Shown: positions 1 to 7,550, numbered from the stretch's first letter. The stretch is DNA of 33,461 bases from DSXH01 sp037446915 (GCA_037446915.1 JBBIHP010000018.1:1-33461), one strand, 5' to 3'. The notes: generated by a model from the letters alone, not told the origin. Program-made: numbers and translations.

Positions 1-229
1 TACTTCAAAATGGTCTGCAGTTTCTGTATTAATTTAATCACTACCCTCTGCAACTTATTAATATATAGATTAAGAAGAAAGAAAAAAGAATGCGGAACTA
101 TCTGTCATTCCGGCAAATGCCGGAATCTGGACACATTACATTCCCTTTCACTCTATCATTCAGAACGAAGTGAAGAATCTTCTTTAAAAGAATTGTTTAA
201 AAAATATTCTTTCGTTGTAATTAGCGAAT
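1..229. other. non-coding leader region with REP-like repeats
   Basis: No convincing gene. The only open frame (about 10-231, plus) runs through low-complexity A-rich sequence and through two repeat motifs, so I do not call it. The stretch lies downstream of nuoF (minus strand) and contains the REP-like elements at about 104-183, followed by the hairpin terminator at 230-262. Whatever lies to the left is outside the window. Confidence 0.6.
104..183. repeat. REP-like palindromic repeat pair
   Basis: Two motifs sit next to each other. The first is a perfect hairpin at 107-126: ATTCCGGCA, a 2-base AA loop, then TGCCGGAAT. The second, at about 159-180, reads CATTCAGAACGAAGTGAAGA and is followed by ATCT. 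From general knowledge, both resemble short repeats (GTCATTCCGG...GGAATC and CATTCTGAACGAAGTGAAG) scattered between genes in many Bacteroidota/Chlorobiota-type genomes. Only one copy of each is seen here, so calling them dispersed repeats rests on that recollection. Confidence 0.55.
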
Positions 230-262
230 AAAAAGAAAGCCCCTTTATGGGGCTTTCTTTTT
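230..262. terminator. bidirectional hairpin terminator after nuoF
   Basis: A perfect 14-bp stem: AAAAAGAAAGCCCC at 230-243, loop TTTAT, and GGGGCTTTCTTTTT at 249-262. The GC-rich core is flanked by A and T tracts on both sides, so it has the form of an intrinsic terminator in either direction. On the minus strand it lies 16 bases beyond the nuoF stop and should end the nuoABCDEF transcript. Confidence 0.9.
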
Positions 263-278
263 ACCAATTTTGTAAAGC

Positions 279-1601
279 TTACTTTTGTATATCTGCAAGG
301 GGAACAGCAGTTTGCCTCATCGAGTGGACTTTATTAGGAACCGGAATAGTTACATCTTTCTTAACGTAAGTTTCAAATTCGTCTCTGAATCTTTCAATCA
401 TAAATTTAACCGGCCATGCGGCAGCATCACCCAATGCACAGATTGTATTTCCTTCTATATTGTTTGCAACGCTTATAAGTAAATCCAGATCTTTAGATGT
501 ACCATGTCCTTCTAAAATTCTGTGAAGCGTTTTTTCCATCCACCCGGTGCCTTCACGGCATGGAGTGCACTGACCGCAGCTTTCGTGATGATAAAAATGT
601 GCAATGCGGATTAATACTTTCAACAGATTTGTATCTTCATCCATAACCATTATTCCGGCAGTACCAACAGCAGAGCCGACTTCCTTTAATGACTCAGCAT
701 CCATCCTTACGCCTTCTAATTTATCTCCGCGTAATGGAGGCATAGAAGAACCGCCCGGTATAACACACTTTATTTTTTTATTCCCCGGAACCCCACTGGC
801 AACATCATTAATTAATTCCGTTAAAAGCATTCCTGTTGGAAATTCGTAAACACCCGGTTTATTAACGTGACCGCTTATTCCATATAACAATGTACCGGGA
901 TGTTTTGGTGCACCAATTTTAGAGAACCATTCCCATCCTTTTGAAATTATTGGAGGTACATTCGTAATTGTCTCTACATTATTAATTGTGGTTGGGCATC
1001 CCCATAAACCTTTTTGAGCCGGGAACGGAGGCTTAACACGCGGATAACCACGATGACCTTCTATAGAATTCATTAGCGATGATTCTTCCCCGCATATATA
1101 AGCACCGGCACCTTTATGAATAAATAAATCGCAACTGAATTCAGTACCAAATTTCGATTTCATTTTTTCGCCGAGATATCCAAGTTCATAAGCTGTATCT
1201 ATGGCATTCTGCATCATCTTAATCCACTTATGGTATTCTCCGCGGATATATAAATACGCAACCTTAGCGCCAATTGCATAACATGTGATTATAGCACCTT
1301 CAATAAGCTGAAACGGATTATCTTCAAAAACCTGTCTATCCTTAAATGATCCCGGTTCACTTTCATCCCCATTGATACAAAGGTATTTGGGTAGATTGGT
1401 TGTTTTAGGCATAAAGCTCCATTTCAATCCAGTTAGAAATGCAGCTCCTCCTCTACCTCTTAGTCCAGATTTTTTAACCTGATCAATTATATCATCCGGA
1501 GTTTGACTGAATGCTTTCTTTGCAGCTTCAAATCCGCTGTTAGAAAGGTATACTTCTATTTGATTTAGATTCGGTATGCCGGGTAGAATAATTCTTTCCA
1601 T
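279..1601 (-). CDS. nuoF: NADH-quinone oxidoreductase subunit F
   Basis: The 51-kDa flavoprotein of Complex I, which oxidises NADH through FMN and passes electrons to the iron-sulfur chain. The 440 residues match the family's usual length. Visible features are the glycine-rich FMN/NADH-binding GLRGRGGAAF (46-55), NGDESEPGSFKDR (77-89), CGEESSLMNSIEG (170-182), and the 4Fe-4S (N3) ligands in SCGQCTPCREG (Cys342, 345, 348) plus Cys388 in the TICALGD segment. The ATG overlaps the nuoE stop by one base (TAATG), which suggests translational coupling. It is the last gene of the operon and a strong terminator follows. No nuoG lies downstream, although NuoG normally accepts electrons from NuoF. Confidence 0.97.
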   Translation of the reverse strand: MERIILPGIPNLNQIEVYLSNSGFEAAKKAFSQTPDDIIDQVKKSGLRGRGGAAFLTGLKWSFMPKTTNLPKYLCINGDESEPGSFKDRQVFEDNPFQLIEGAIITCYAIGAKVAYLYIRGEYHKWIKMMQNAIDTAYELGYLGEKMKSKFGTEFSCDLFIHKGAGAYICGEESSLMNSIEGHRGYPRVKPPFPAQKGLWGCPTTINNVETITNVPPIISKGWEWFSKIGAPKHPGTLLYGISGHVNKPGVYEFPTGMLLTELINDVASGVPGNKKIKCVIPGGSSMPPLRGDKLEGVRMDAESLKEVGSAVGTAGIMVMDEDTNLLKVLIRIAHFYHHESCGQCTPCREGTGWMEKTLHRILEGHGTSKDLDLLISVANNIEGNTICALGDAAAWPVKFMIERFRDEFETYVKKDVTIPVPNKVHSMRQTAVPLADIQK

Positions 1602-2074
1602 TATTTTAAGGATTCCAGAATTTCTTCAACTTTTTCTTTGGTTAGATTTTCGTAATAATCTTCATTTACTGCAATCATCGGGGCATAACCGCAAGCTCCC
1701 ATACACTCAACTTCTTCAAGAGAAAATTTTCCATCAGCGCTTACCTGCATATTATCAATACCTAATTTTTCTTTTACTCTATCCCAAATTTCATAAGACC
1801 CGCGAAGCATACAGGATACATTAGTGCAAACCTGGACATGAAATTTGCCCATCGGTTTTGTATGATACATTGTATAGAATGTAACAACACTAAGTACATT
1901 TACTTTATCTATTCCAAGAACATTTGCAATTTCTTCCATTACTTCCGTGCTTATATATCCATACTGTTCCTGAGCTATGTAAACTGTATCCATAACAGCA
2001 GCTAGAGCGGTCGGATATTTTTTCCGGGCTTTTTCAATCCTTGCTAAATTTTCTTCTGTGAATTTGAATGTCAT
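1601..2074 (-). CDS. nuoE: NADH-quinone oxidoreductase subunit E
   Basis: The 24-kDa thioredoxin-fold [2Fe-2S] (N1a) partner of NuoF in the NADH dehydrogenase module. It has 157 residues, typical for the family. The four cluster ligands are visible as Cys83 and Cys88 in CTNVSCMLRGS and Cys124 and Cys128 in CMGACGYAPM. The N-terminal helical part ends in the conserved VVTFYTMYHTKPMG segment. It starts with ATG and ends by sharing a base with the nuoF start. A 56-base gap holding hexamer repeats separates it from nuoD, which is unusual for this otherwise tight operon. Confidence 0.97.
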   Translation of the reverse strand: MTFKFTEENLARIEKARKKYPTALAAVMDTVYIAQEQYGYISTEVMEEIANVLGIDKVNVLSVVTFYTMYHTKPMGKFHVQVCTNVSCMLRGSYEIWDRVKEKLGIDNMQVSADGKFSLEEVECMGACGYAPMIAVNEDYYENLTKEKVEEILESLK

Positions 2075-2091
2075 AGTTAATATTCAATTAA

Positions 2092-2127
2092 GATCAGGAT
2101 CAAGATTATGATCAAGATCAGGATTAT
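2092..2127. repeat. 6-bp-period GATCAR repeat between nuoD and nuoE
   Basis: Six consecutive hexamers on the plus strand in the order A-B-C-B-A-C, where A is GATCAG, B is GATCAA and C is GATTAT. The period is exact over 36 bases. It fills most of the 56-base gap between nuoE and nuoD. Related 6-bp-period tracts occur at 7485-7550 and 25633-25670. Function unknown. Confidence 0.85.
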
Positions 2128-2130
2128 AAA

Positions 2131-3381
2131 TTACTTATCTGCTTCTCCCATTACAGGATCTAAACTACCAATGATAGCTACAACATCCGAAATCATTGCA
2201 CCTTTACAAAGATTGGTGATTGCCTGTAGATTACAGAACGAAGGGGATCTGATCTTCATCTTCCATGGATGACCTGAACCATTACTCACAATATAAAATC
2301 CTAATTCCCCTTTCGGATTTTCAGCAGAGGAAAATACATCCCCAACCGGAGGATTTATTCCATAATTAATAATCATAAAATCATGAATCAGCTCTTCCAT
2401 CTTGGTATATATCTCAGCTTTATGAGCAAGAGTATGCTTCGGTTCGTTTGCTAAAATTTCACCTTGCGGCATCTTATCCAAAATCTGGTAAAGGATTTTT
2501 ACGCTTTCCCTTACTTCATCGCCTCTTAACCAGTATCTTGCAAGGCAATCACCATCTGTGTAAGTAGGGATATTAAAATCCATTTCGTTATAAAATAGAT
2601 ATGGTTTTGCTCTTCGTACATCATAAGCAACACCTGAAGCTCTAAGATTAGGACCTGTTACACCAAGAGCAATTGCATCTTCTTTAGAAAGTACGCCAAT
2701 CCCTTCCAATCGATCAATAAAAATTTTATTACCAAGTAGTAGTTTATCCATTTCATCAAGAGCGGAATGGAACTGATCTAAAAAATCGCGTACCATTTTG
2801 ATTGTTACAGAATCAGCATCGGAAGCAACTCCGCCAATTCTTGTATAACTTGTAGTGAATCTTGCACCGGCAAGACGGTCGAATATTTCCTGTATCTTTT
2901 CACGTTCTCTGAACGTCCACATTACCATTGTTACCGCTCCAACATCCATTGCATAAGTTCCGATTGCAATCATGTGAGCAGCAAGACGGGATAATTCTGC
3001 AATCATCATACGGATATATTGTGCGCGTTTTGGAGCTTCTATACCAAGCAATTTTTCTACAGCTAAAACATAAGCAACATTGTTACACATTGTACCGGTG
3101 TAATCGAGACGATCAGTATGAGGAATAAATTCTATATAACTCATCTCTTCAGCCATCTTTTCATATCCGCGGTGAAGATAACCGAGTTCAGGAACAGCAG
3201 AAAGAACTGTTTCACCATCCAATCTAAGTACTAATCTCAAAACTCCATGAGTTGCCGGGTGCTGAGGACCCATGTTAATAACCATCTCATTATCAAGAGC
3301 ATCTTCAATAGTAATGTCTTTATCTTCAAGGAGTTTCTTGATGAGTTTTTCGTCTGTATATATGGCTGATCTCTGTTCCAT
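2131..3381 (-). CDS. nuoD: NADH-quinone oxidoreductase subunit D
   Basis: The 49-kDa subunit of the Complex I connecting arm, which helps form the quinone-binding pocket with NuoB. It has 416 residues. The family signature INMGPQHPATHGVLRL is at about 31-46, followed by ELGYLHRGYEKMAEE. The C-terminus ends in SLDPVMGEADK, close to the canonical GSLDPVMGEVDR and without the final Arg. It is a separate protein, not fused to NuoC as in some lineages. The ATG lies two bases after the nuoC stop. No clear Shine-Dalgarno sequence is visible, so coupling to nuoC is likely. Confidence 0.97.
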   Translation of the reverse strand: MEQRSAIYTDEKLIKKLLEDKDITIEDALDNEMVINMGPQHPATHGVLRLVLRLDGETVLSAVPELGYLHRGYEKMAEEMSYIEFIPHTDRLDYTGTMCNNVAYVLAVEKLLGIEAPKRAQYIRMMIAELSRLAAHMIAIGTYAMDVGAVTMVMWTFREREKIQEIFDRLAGARFTTSYTRIGGVASDADSVTIKMVRDFLDQFHSALDEMDKLLLGNKIFIDRLEGIGVLSKEDAIALGVTGPNLRASGVAYDVRRAKPYLFYNEMDFNIPTYTDGDCLARYWLRGDEVRESVKILYQILDKMPQGEILANEPKHTLAHKAEIYTKMEELIHDFMIINYGINPPVGDVFSSAENPKGELGFYIVSNGSGHPWKMKIRSPSFCNLQAITNLCKGAMISDVVAIIGSLDPVMGEADK

Positions 3382-3383
3382 AA

Positions 3384-3875
3384 TTAGATTTTTTCAGGTA
3401 ATGGTAATGAACCGGGTATGCCCAACACCGGGAATTCTTTTCTTAAAGGATGATACTGAAATCCTTCCGGCATATACATTCTTCTTAAATCCGGATGATT
3501 TTTGAAAACAATTCCATACATATCGAATGTTTCTCTTTCGTACCAGTTAGAACTTGGCCATACAGATGTAACAGAATCGATAGCTGGCGTTTCTTCAACA
3601 ATATTAGATTTTAAACGCAGAAAATAATTGTTCTTAAATGAATAGATATGATAGACAACTGTAAATCTGTTTTTGCGTGTAGCCCAATCTATAGCAGTTA
3701 CATCTTTGCACATAACAAATTCAAGTTCGGGATCTTCTTTAAGGAATTTTGAAACATCAACTATTTTATTACTTGCAATGGTAATCGAAAGATCGTTTCT
3801 GAAATCGGTAACTTCCTGAACAAATTCACCAAAATTCTTTTTTAATTTTTCTACTATAATTTCTTTCATATCCAT
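3384..3875 (-). CDS. nuoC: NADH-quinone oxidoreductase subunit C
   Basis: The 30-kDa subunit of the Complex I connecting arm. It has 163 residues, normal for an unfused NuoC. The Complex1_30kDa signature is present at about 111-147: WYERETFDMYGIVFKNHPDL, then RRMYMPEGFQYHPLRKEFP. The start is ambiguous by two codons, because the protein begins Met-Asp-Met-Lys. The upstream ATG sits one base after the nuoB stop and is chosen for that reason. Confidence 0.97.
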   Translation of the reverse strand: MDMKEIIVEKLKKNFGEFVQEVTDFRNDLSITIASNKIVDVSKFLKEDPELEFVMCKDVTAIDWATRKNRFTVVYHIYSFKNNYFLRLKSNIVEETPAIDSVTSVWPSSNWYERETFDMYGIVFKNHPDLRRMYMPEGFQYHPLRKEFPVLGIPGSLPLPEKI

Positions 3876-3876
3876 A

Positions 3877-4395
3877 TCAGTTATTTGTAATTACACTATT
3901 ATCAAAAGCCTGATCCTGAAAATCTCTTGCTTTTGTTTTAGATATTTTCTTTTGAATTGTCATCACAGCGTTAATCAAATTTTCTGGACGGGGCGGACAA
4001 CCTGCAGTATAAACATCAACCGGTAGAAATTGATCAATACCCTGAACTACTGAATATGATCGATACATACCGCCTGATGAAGTGCATGCACCCATTGCAA
4101 TTACCCACTTAGGTTCCGGCATCTGATCATAGATTCTTCTTACAACCTGAGCCATTTTATATGTAACGGTTCCGGCAACAATCATAAGATCGCATTGACG
4201 AGGAGTAAAGCGCATTACTTCGGATCCGAAACGTGCCAGATCGTATTTAGGATCTGCTGCTGCAATCATTTCAATAGCACAGCATGAAATTCCCATTGGC
4301 ATAGGCCATACAGAACTTTTACGTGCCCATGCAATAATTGCATCTATTGTTGTAGTAACAAATCCATCCTGTTGTAATTTAGCTTCTAATCCCAT
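3877..4395 (-). CDS. nuoB: NADH-quinone oxidoreductase subunit B
   Basis: The PSST subunit of Complex I, carrying the terminal 4Fe-4S cluster N2 that reduces quinone. It has 172 residues. The cluster ligands are the tandem Cys38-Cys39 in GISCCAIEM, Cys104 in AMGACTSSGGMY and Cys133 in AGCPPRPE. The ATG lies inside nuoA (10-base overlap). It is preceded on the minus strand by a strong Shine-Dalgarno-like AGGAGGG ending about five bases upstream (about 4400-4406), which fixes the start. Confidence 0.98.
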   Translation of the reverse strand: MGLEAKLQQDGFVTTTIDAIIAWARKSSVWPMPMGISCCAIEMIAAADPKYDLARFGSEVMRFTPRQCDLMIVAGTVTYKMAQVVRRIYDQMPEPKWVIAMGACTSSGGMYRSYSVVQGIDQFLPVDVYTAGCPPRPENLINAVMTIQKKISKTKARDFQDQAFDNSVITNN

Positions 4396-4793
4396 TTTAG
4401 CCCTCCTTTCGCGAAGATATAAAGGAATCCAAGTTCAAGTACAACTAAAAATATAAACATCGGCATAAATGCAAAAATTCCAAATTCGGCATAGAGGGAT
4501 TTGAATTGCACTGCCCATGGATAAACATAAATCACTTCAATATCGAAAATGATAAAGAGCATTGCTACCAGATAATATTTAATAGAGATACGTTCATGGG
4601 TTGTACCAACGGGATTTTTACCGCTTTCGTAGGAAAGTTGTTTTATTCTATTAGGTCTGTAAGGACCAAATAACTTTGAAGAATATATAATAGCCCCGGC
4701 AATTACAGCTGCAACTAAAAGGACTAAAAAAATAGGTATGTAATTAAGAATCATATCAATAACGGAATAATTTTGGATTGAAAAATAATCCAA
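4386..4793 (-). CDS. nuoA: NADH-quinone oxidoreductase subunit A
   Basis: A small membrane subunit of Complex I, 135 residues with three predicted transmembrane helices (about 16-37, 75-95 and 105-127). The conserved cytosolic-loop motif YESGKNP and the acidic FDIEVIYVYPW of helix 2 are present. The first possible start in this frame that gives a full N-terminus is TTG (4791-4793), and I see no good Shine-Dalgarno sequence. An alternative ATG 13 codons downstream (MILNYIPIFL) also gives a plausible NuoA. It opens the nuoABCDEF run, 73 bases after lysJ on the same strand. I found no convincing promoter in that gap, so read-through from the lysine operon is possible. Confidence 0.93.
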   Translation of the reverse strand: MDYFSIQNYSVIDMILNYIPIFLVLLVAAVIAGAIIYSSKLFGPYRPNRIKQLSYESGKNPVGTTHERISIKYYLVAMLFIIFDIEVIYVYPWAVQFKSLYAEFGIFAFMPMFIFLVVLELGFLYIFAKGGLKWD

Positions 4794-4866
4794 AAGGGGT
4801 TATAAAGTCAAAGAATCTTGTTACCATTAAGAAATTAATTTAGCCGGATTTAGCTGTAATTCTATA

Positions 4867-6021
4867 TTATTTTAATAGGTCCTCTAATTCCTTAGCTACT
4901 TTGTCTAAGTCCTCGTAGCTTATTACAAGAGGCGGAAGCATTCTAAGTACAGTAGTTCCAGCCGGTAATGCAACTATTTTTCTTTTCAACAATTCTTCAA
5001 GATACGGCTGGACTTTTTCTTTCAGTTCGATACCAATCATTAATCCAACTATTCTAATTTCGCGGACTTTAGAAAGTGAAAGATTTTCGAGTTTATCTTT
5101 GAGATACTTTCCTTTAGCTTCGGCTTGTTCCCATAATTTTGTTTCGATCATAAAATCGATTGATGCGGTTCCGGCGGCACATGCCAACGGATTACCGCCA
5201 AATGTAGAACCGTGTTTACTTTTTTCAACGGCAATTTTATCGGAACATAAAAGTGCGCCCATCGGGAATCCGCCGGCAATTGATTTAGCAAGCGTCATCA
5301 TATCAGCTTCAATACCAAGATGTTCTATTGCAAATAATTTACCCGTTCGGCAGAAACCGGTTTGAATCTCATCAATTATAAGAAGAATATTTTTTTCGTT
5401 GCACAGTTGTCTAACTTTCTGGAAAAATTCTATTTGACCAATATTAATTCCGCCTTCACCTTGAATTGGTTCAAGAATAATTGCAGCTGTATCATCATCT
5501 GCTAACTGAACAATTTTTTCATAATTATTATAAGGAACAAAATCGAATCCCGGTACAAGCGGTTCAAAACCATCACGATATTCTTTTTTATATGTTGCAC
5601 TTAGTGCACCGTATGTTCTTCCGTGGAACCCTTTCATAGCAGCAATTATTTTAGTCTTTTTGGTATTAAGGCGTGCAAATTTAATTGCCGCTTCAATTGC
5701 TTCAGTTCCGCTATTAGTCAAAAACGCACGTGTTAAATTTTTAGGTACAACACTGAATAATTTTTCGAGGAAAATAGCTTTAGCATCATTATAGAAAGTA
5801 TTGGGACAGGTAATAAGTGTTTCTGCTTGCCTGGAAATAGCTTCAACAACTTTACTGTTAGCATGACCAATGTTAGCAACAGAAATTCCGGCAGCCATAT
5901 CGATATATTCATTTCCTTTGTCATCCCACACATGAGCATCTTTACCTTTTACAAGTACCACATCGCGGCGCGGGTAAACATCAACTTCATATTGTTCGAT
6001 TAATGATTTGTAATCTATCAT
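4867..6021 (-). CDS. lysJ: [LysW]-aminoadipate semialdehyde aminotransferase (LysJ/ArgD family)
   Basis: A class III PLP-dependent aminotransferase of 384 residues. Key features are NSGTEA (103-108), the ILEPIQGEGGI segment (182-192), the cofactor-ring aspartate in LLIIDEIQTGF (Asp217) and the PLP lysine in TLAKSIAGG (Lys246). The family includes acetylornithine aminotransferase. The operon context (LysW, LysX, LysY, LysZ) argues that it aminates LysW-bound aminoadipate semialdehyde to LysW-lysine; a second role on ornithine precursors cannot be excluded. The ATG overlaps the lysZ stop as ATGA. It is the last gene of the lysine operon. Confidence 0.92.
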   Translation of the reverse strand: MIDYKSLIEQYEVDVYPRRDVVLVKGKDAHVWDDKGNEYIDMAAGISVANIGHANSKVVEAISRQAETLITCPNTFYNDAKAIFLEKLFSVVPKNLTRAFLTNSGTEAIEAAIKFARLNTKKTKIIAAMKGFHGRTYGALSATYKKEYRDGFEPLVPGFDFVPYNNYEKIVQLADDDTAAIILEPIQGEGGINIGQIEFFQKVRQLCNEKNILLIIDEIQTGFCRTGKLFAIEHLGIEADMMTLAKSIAGGFPMGALLCSDKIAVEKSKHGSTFGGNPLACAAGTASIDFMIETKLWEQAEAKGKYLKDKLENLSLSKVREIRIVGLMIGIELKEKVQPYLEELLKRKIVALPAGTTVLRMLPPLVISYEDLDKVAKELEDLLK

Positions 6022-6809
6022 TTTATTATGGTCCCCTTTCCATTGAGTGCGTCAATTATCGGGTGTTCGGTTCTACCATCGCTTAAAATTACTGTAGTGT
6101 CACCCGATTCAAATAATTTTCTTAATGCTAAAATTTTACGTTTCATTCTTCCGTCAACTTTTTGTTCCATTGCTTCAAGTTCCTCTTTTGATAGGTTGGA
6201 AACAAGTGTTGATGGGTCATTCTTATCCAATAGAAATCCTGGTTCTTCTATAAGAGAAATTACTTTTTCTGCTTTGAATTCAGATTGCAGCAGAGCAAGG
6301 ATGTCGTCATTTTCAGAATTAATTGCAAAATTATTTTCATCTATAAGCGGAACGCTTAAAACAGGAGTATAGCCGTTATCGAGCAGCAGATTAAGAAGAT
6401 CTTTGTTAATTGATTTAGGCTTACCGGAAAAGTCCCGCAGTAAAAGTGTCTTGCCGCCTTCTCTTACTTTAATTCCACTGTTACGTTTGCCCTGGATAGT
6501 TTTTCCATCAAGTCCGGATAGACCAACTGCATTAATACTATGTTGCTGACAAAGTTCAACAATCCGTTTATTCTTTAACCCGGCATAAGTCATCATCATC
6601 AGATCAATTGTAATATCATCGCTAAGAACCGAATCGTAACCCGAAAGTGAAGTAACAACACTCTTTTGAAAACCTATTTTACTTGCTAACTCATCTCTTG
6701 CAGCATTTGCGCCGTGAACAATAATTATTTTTTCATTCAACGTAGCAAGATCCGAAATTACCCCTTTTAGATTAATTCCTTTACCGCCCCCGATTTTAAT
6801 TAGATACAT
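6018..6809 (-). CDS. lysZ: [LysW]-aminoadipate kinase (LysZ, acetylglutamate-kinase fold)
   Basis: An amino-acid kinase of 263 residues that phosphorylates the delta-carboxyl of LysW-bound 2-aminoadipate. The N-terminal phosphate-binding loop reads LIKIGGGKG, followed by IIIVHGANAARDELASKIG; the ArgB family has a related VHGGG segment. The C-terminus GRTEHPIIDALNGKGTIIK is typical of the ArgB/LysZ family. It overlaps the upstream amidotransferase-fold gene by 10 bases and lysJ by four, so the three are almost certainly co-translated. Assignment to LysZ rather than ArgB rests on the neighbouring lysW, lysX and lysY. Confidence 0.9.
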   Translation of the reverse strand: MYLIKIGGGKGINLKGVISDLATLNEKIIIVHGANAARDELASKIGFQKSVVTSLSGYDSVLSDDITIDLMMMTYAGLKNKRIVELCQQHSINAVGLSGLDGKTIQGKRNSGIKVREGGKTLLLRDFSGKPKSINKDLLNLLLDNGYTPVLSVPLIDENNFAINSENDDILALLQSEFKAEKVISLIEEPGFLLDKNDPSTLVSNLSKEELEAMEQKVDGRMKRKILALRKLFESGDTTVILSDGRTEHPIIDALNGKGTIIK

Positions 6810-7444
6810 GCAATCTCCAGTAACGTATTATTTTCAATTGGTTCCCAATTAAGTTCACCAATGAACGGATCGGAACAGACAACAAATTCATTATTCGATT
6901 TTTTAATATGCATAGTAAAATATTCATCATCTTCATTAAAGTGAGTATATATATAAGCCGCATTATCATTAGCAATAATCAAATTCATTGCTCTTATGTA
7001 AGCCGATCTTTTTTTAATTATTTCCGTTCCTTTTCTAATTCCTTCACCAATTCCATCGTCATCAAATCTTTTTATATAATTAAAAATTTTTTCTGCCCCT
7101 ATTCTTCCATCTTCTTTTATTTTTACACCGCGAAGTTCACCGTTAAAAACAAAAATATAATTATCATCATAAAACGGCATATTGTGTTCAATAACAATTC
7201 CTTCATCCTTAAACGCACTTCTTGCATGTGCAATTAATCTTGTTGAGTTGCCTAAATTAGAAAAATTATCTTCCCATATCGGGTTTACATTTTTATAATA
7301 ATTCCATTTTCCGTTTTGAATGTAAGCACAGCCCCAGCCATGTCCCTGAAACTCACGGCTATTTTTCGAAATCTCTGAGAACCTGTTTAGGTAATCAGAA
7401 ATTTCAAACTCTTTATTTGAATTAACATAAAGTAGTCGGCACAT
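6800..7444 (-). CDS. class II glutamine-amidotransferase-fold hydrolase in the lysine operon
   Basis: An Ntn-hydrolase of the GATase class II type (YafJ/EgtC/DUG3-like), 214 residues. Met is followed by Cys2 (MCRLLYV), the expected N-terminal nucleophile. Other active-site features are GHGWGCAY (34-41), the substrate-arginine loop LIAHARSAF (70-78), the oxyanion-hole pair Asn101-Gly102 in FVFNGEL, and a C-terminal VVCSDPF. There is no synthetase or ammonia-using partner domain, so it probably hydrolyses a gamma-glutamyl amide rather than feeding ammonia to another domain. It overlaps lysZ by 10 bases. No LysK peptidase is present in this operon, and LysW-lysine is a gamma-glutamyl-type amide, so I infer it may release lysine from LysW. 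Any gamma-glutamyl peptide or glutamine could instead be its substrate. Confidence 0.8.
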   Translation of the reverse strand: MCRLLYVNSNKEFEISDYLNRFSEISKNSREFQGHGWGCAYIQNGKWNYYKNVNPIWEDNFSNLGNSTRLIAHARSAFKDEGIVIEHNMPFYDDNYIFVFNGELRGVKIKEDGRIGAEKIFNYIKRFDDDGIGEGIRKGTEIIKKRSAYIRAMNLIIANDNAAYIYTHFNEDDEYFTMHIKKSNNEFVVCSDPFIGELNWEPIENNTLLEIACI

Positions 7445-7484
7445 TTTTTATTCAATTAATAATAGACAAAAATTAAATCAGATT

Positions 7485-7550
7485 GATGATCTTGCTCATG
7501 ATCTTGCTCTTGCTCATTATCTTGTTCATGCTCTTGCTCATACTCTTCAT
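7485..7550. repeat. 11-unit 6-bp-period repeat between lysY and the amidotransferase-fold gene
   Basis: Eleven consecutive hexamers with no break in phase on the plus strand. CTTGCT occurs four times, mixed with CATGAT, CATTAT, CTTGTT, CATGCT, CATACT, CTTCAT and GATGAT. Read on the minus (transcribed) strand the units are AGCAAG, ATCATG, AGCATG and similar. It occupies over half of the 123-base gap inside the lysine operon. It belongs to the same family as 2092-2127 and 25633-25670. Confidence 0.88.

Noticed and set aside
10..231. Plus-strand open frame of 73 codons at the left edge
   Set aside because: It runs through A-rich low-complexity sequence and both REP-like motifs, has no RBS, and its product resembles nothing; treated as non-coding.
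2092..2127. CRISPR array as an explanation for the hexamer tracts
   Set aside because: Units are only 6 bp, contiguous, without unique spacers and without cas genes.
4766..4815. TTGACT near 4812 on the minus strand as a nuo promoter -35
   Set aside because: Its matching -10 position would fall inside nuoA with only a weak TATTTT box. It would work only if nuoA starts 13 codons later, so I did not call it.
4867..6809. Plain arginine-pathway argB/argD for the kinase and aminotransferase
   Set aside because: lysW with its EDWGE tail, lysX and homocitrate synthase sit in the same operon and point to the LysW lysine pathway; a second role in ornithine synthesis is left open.
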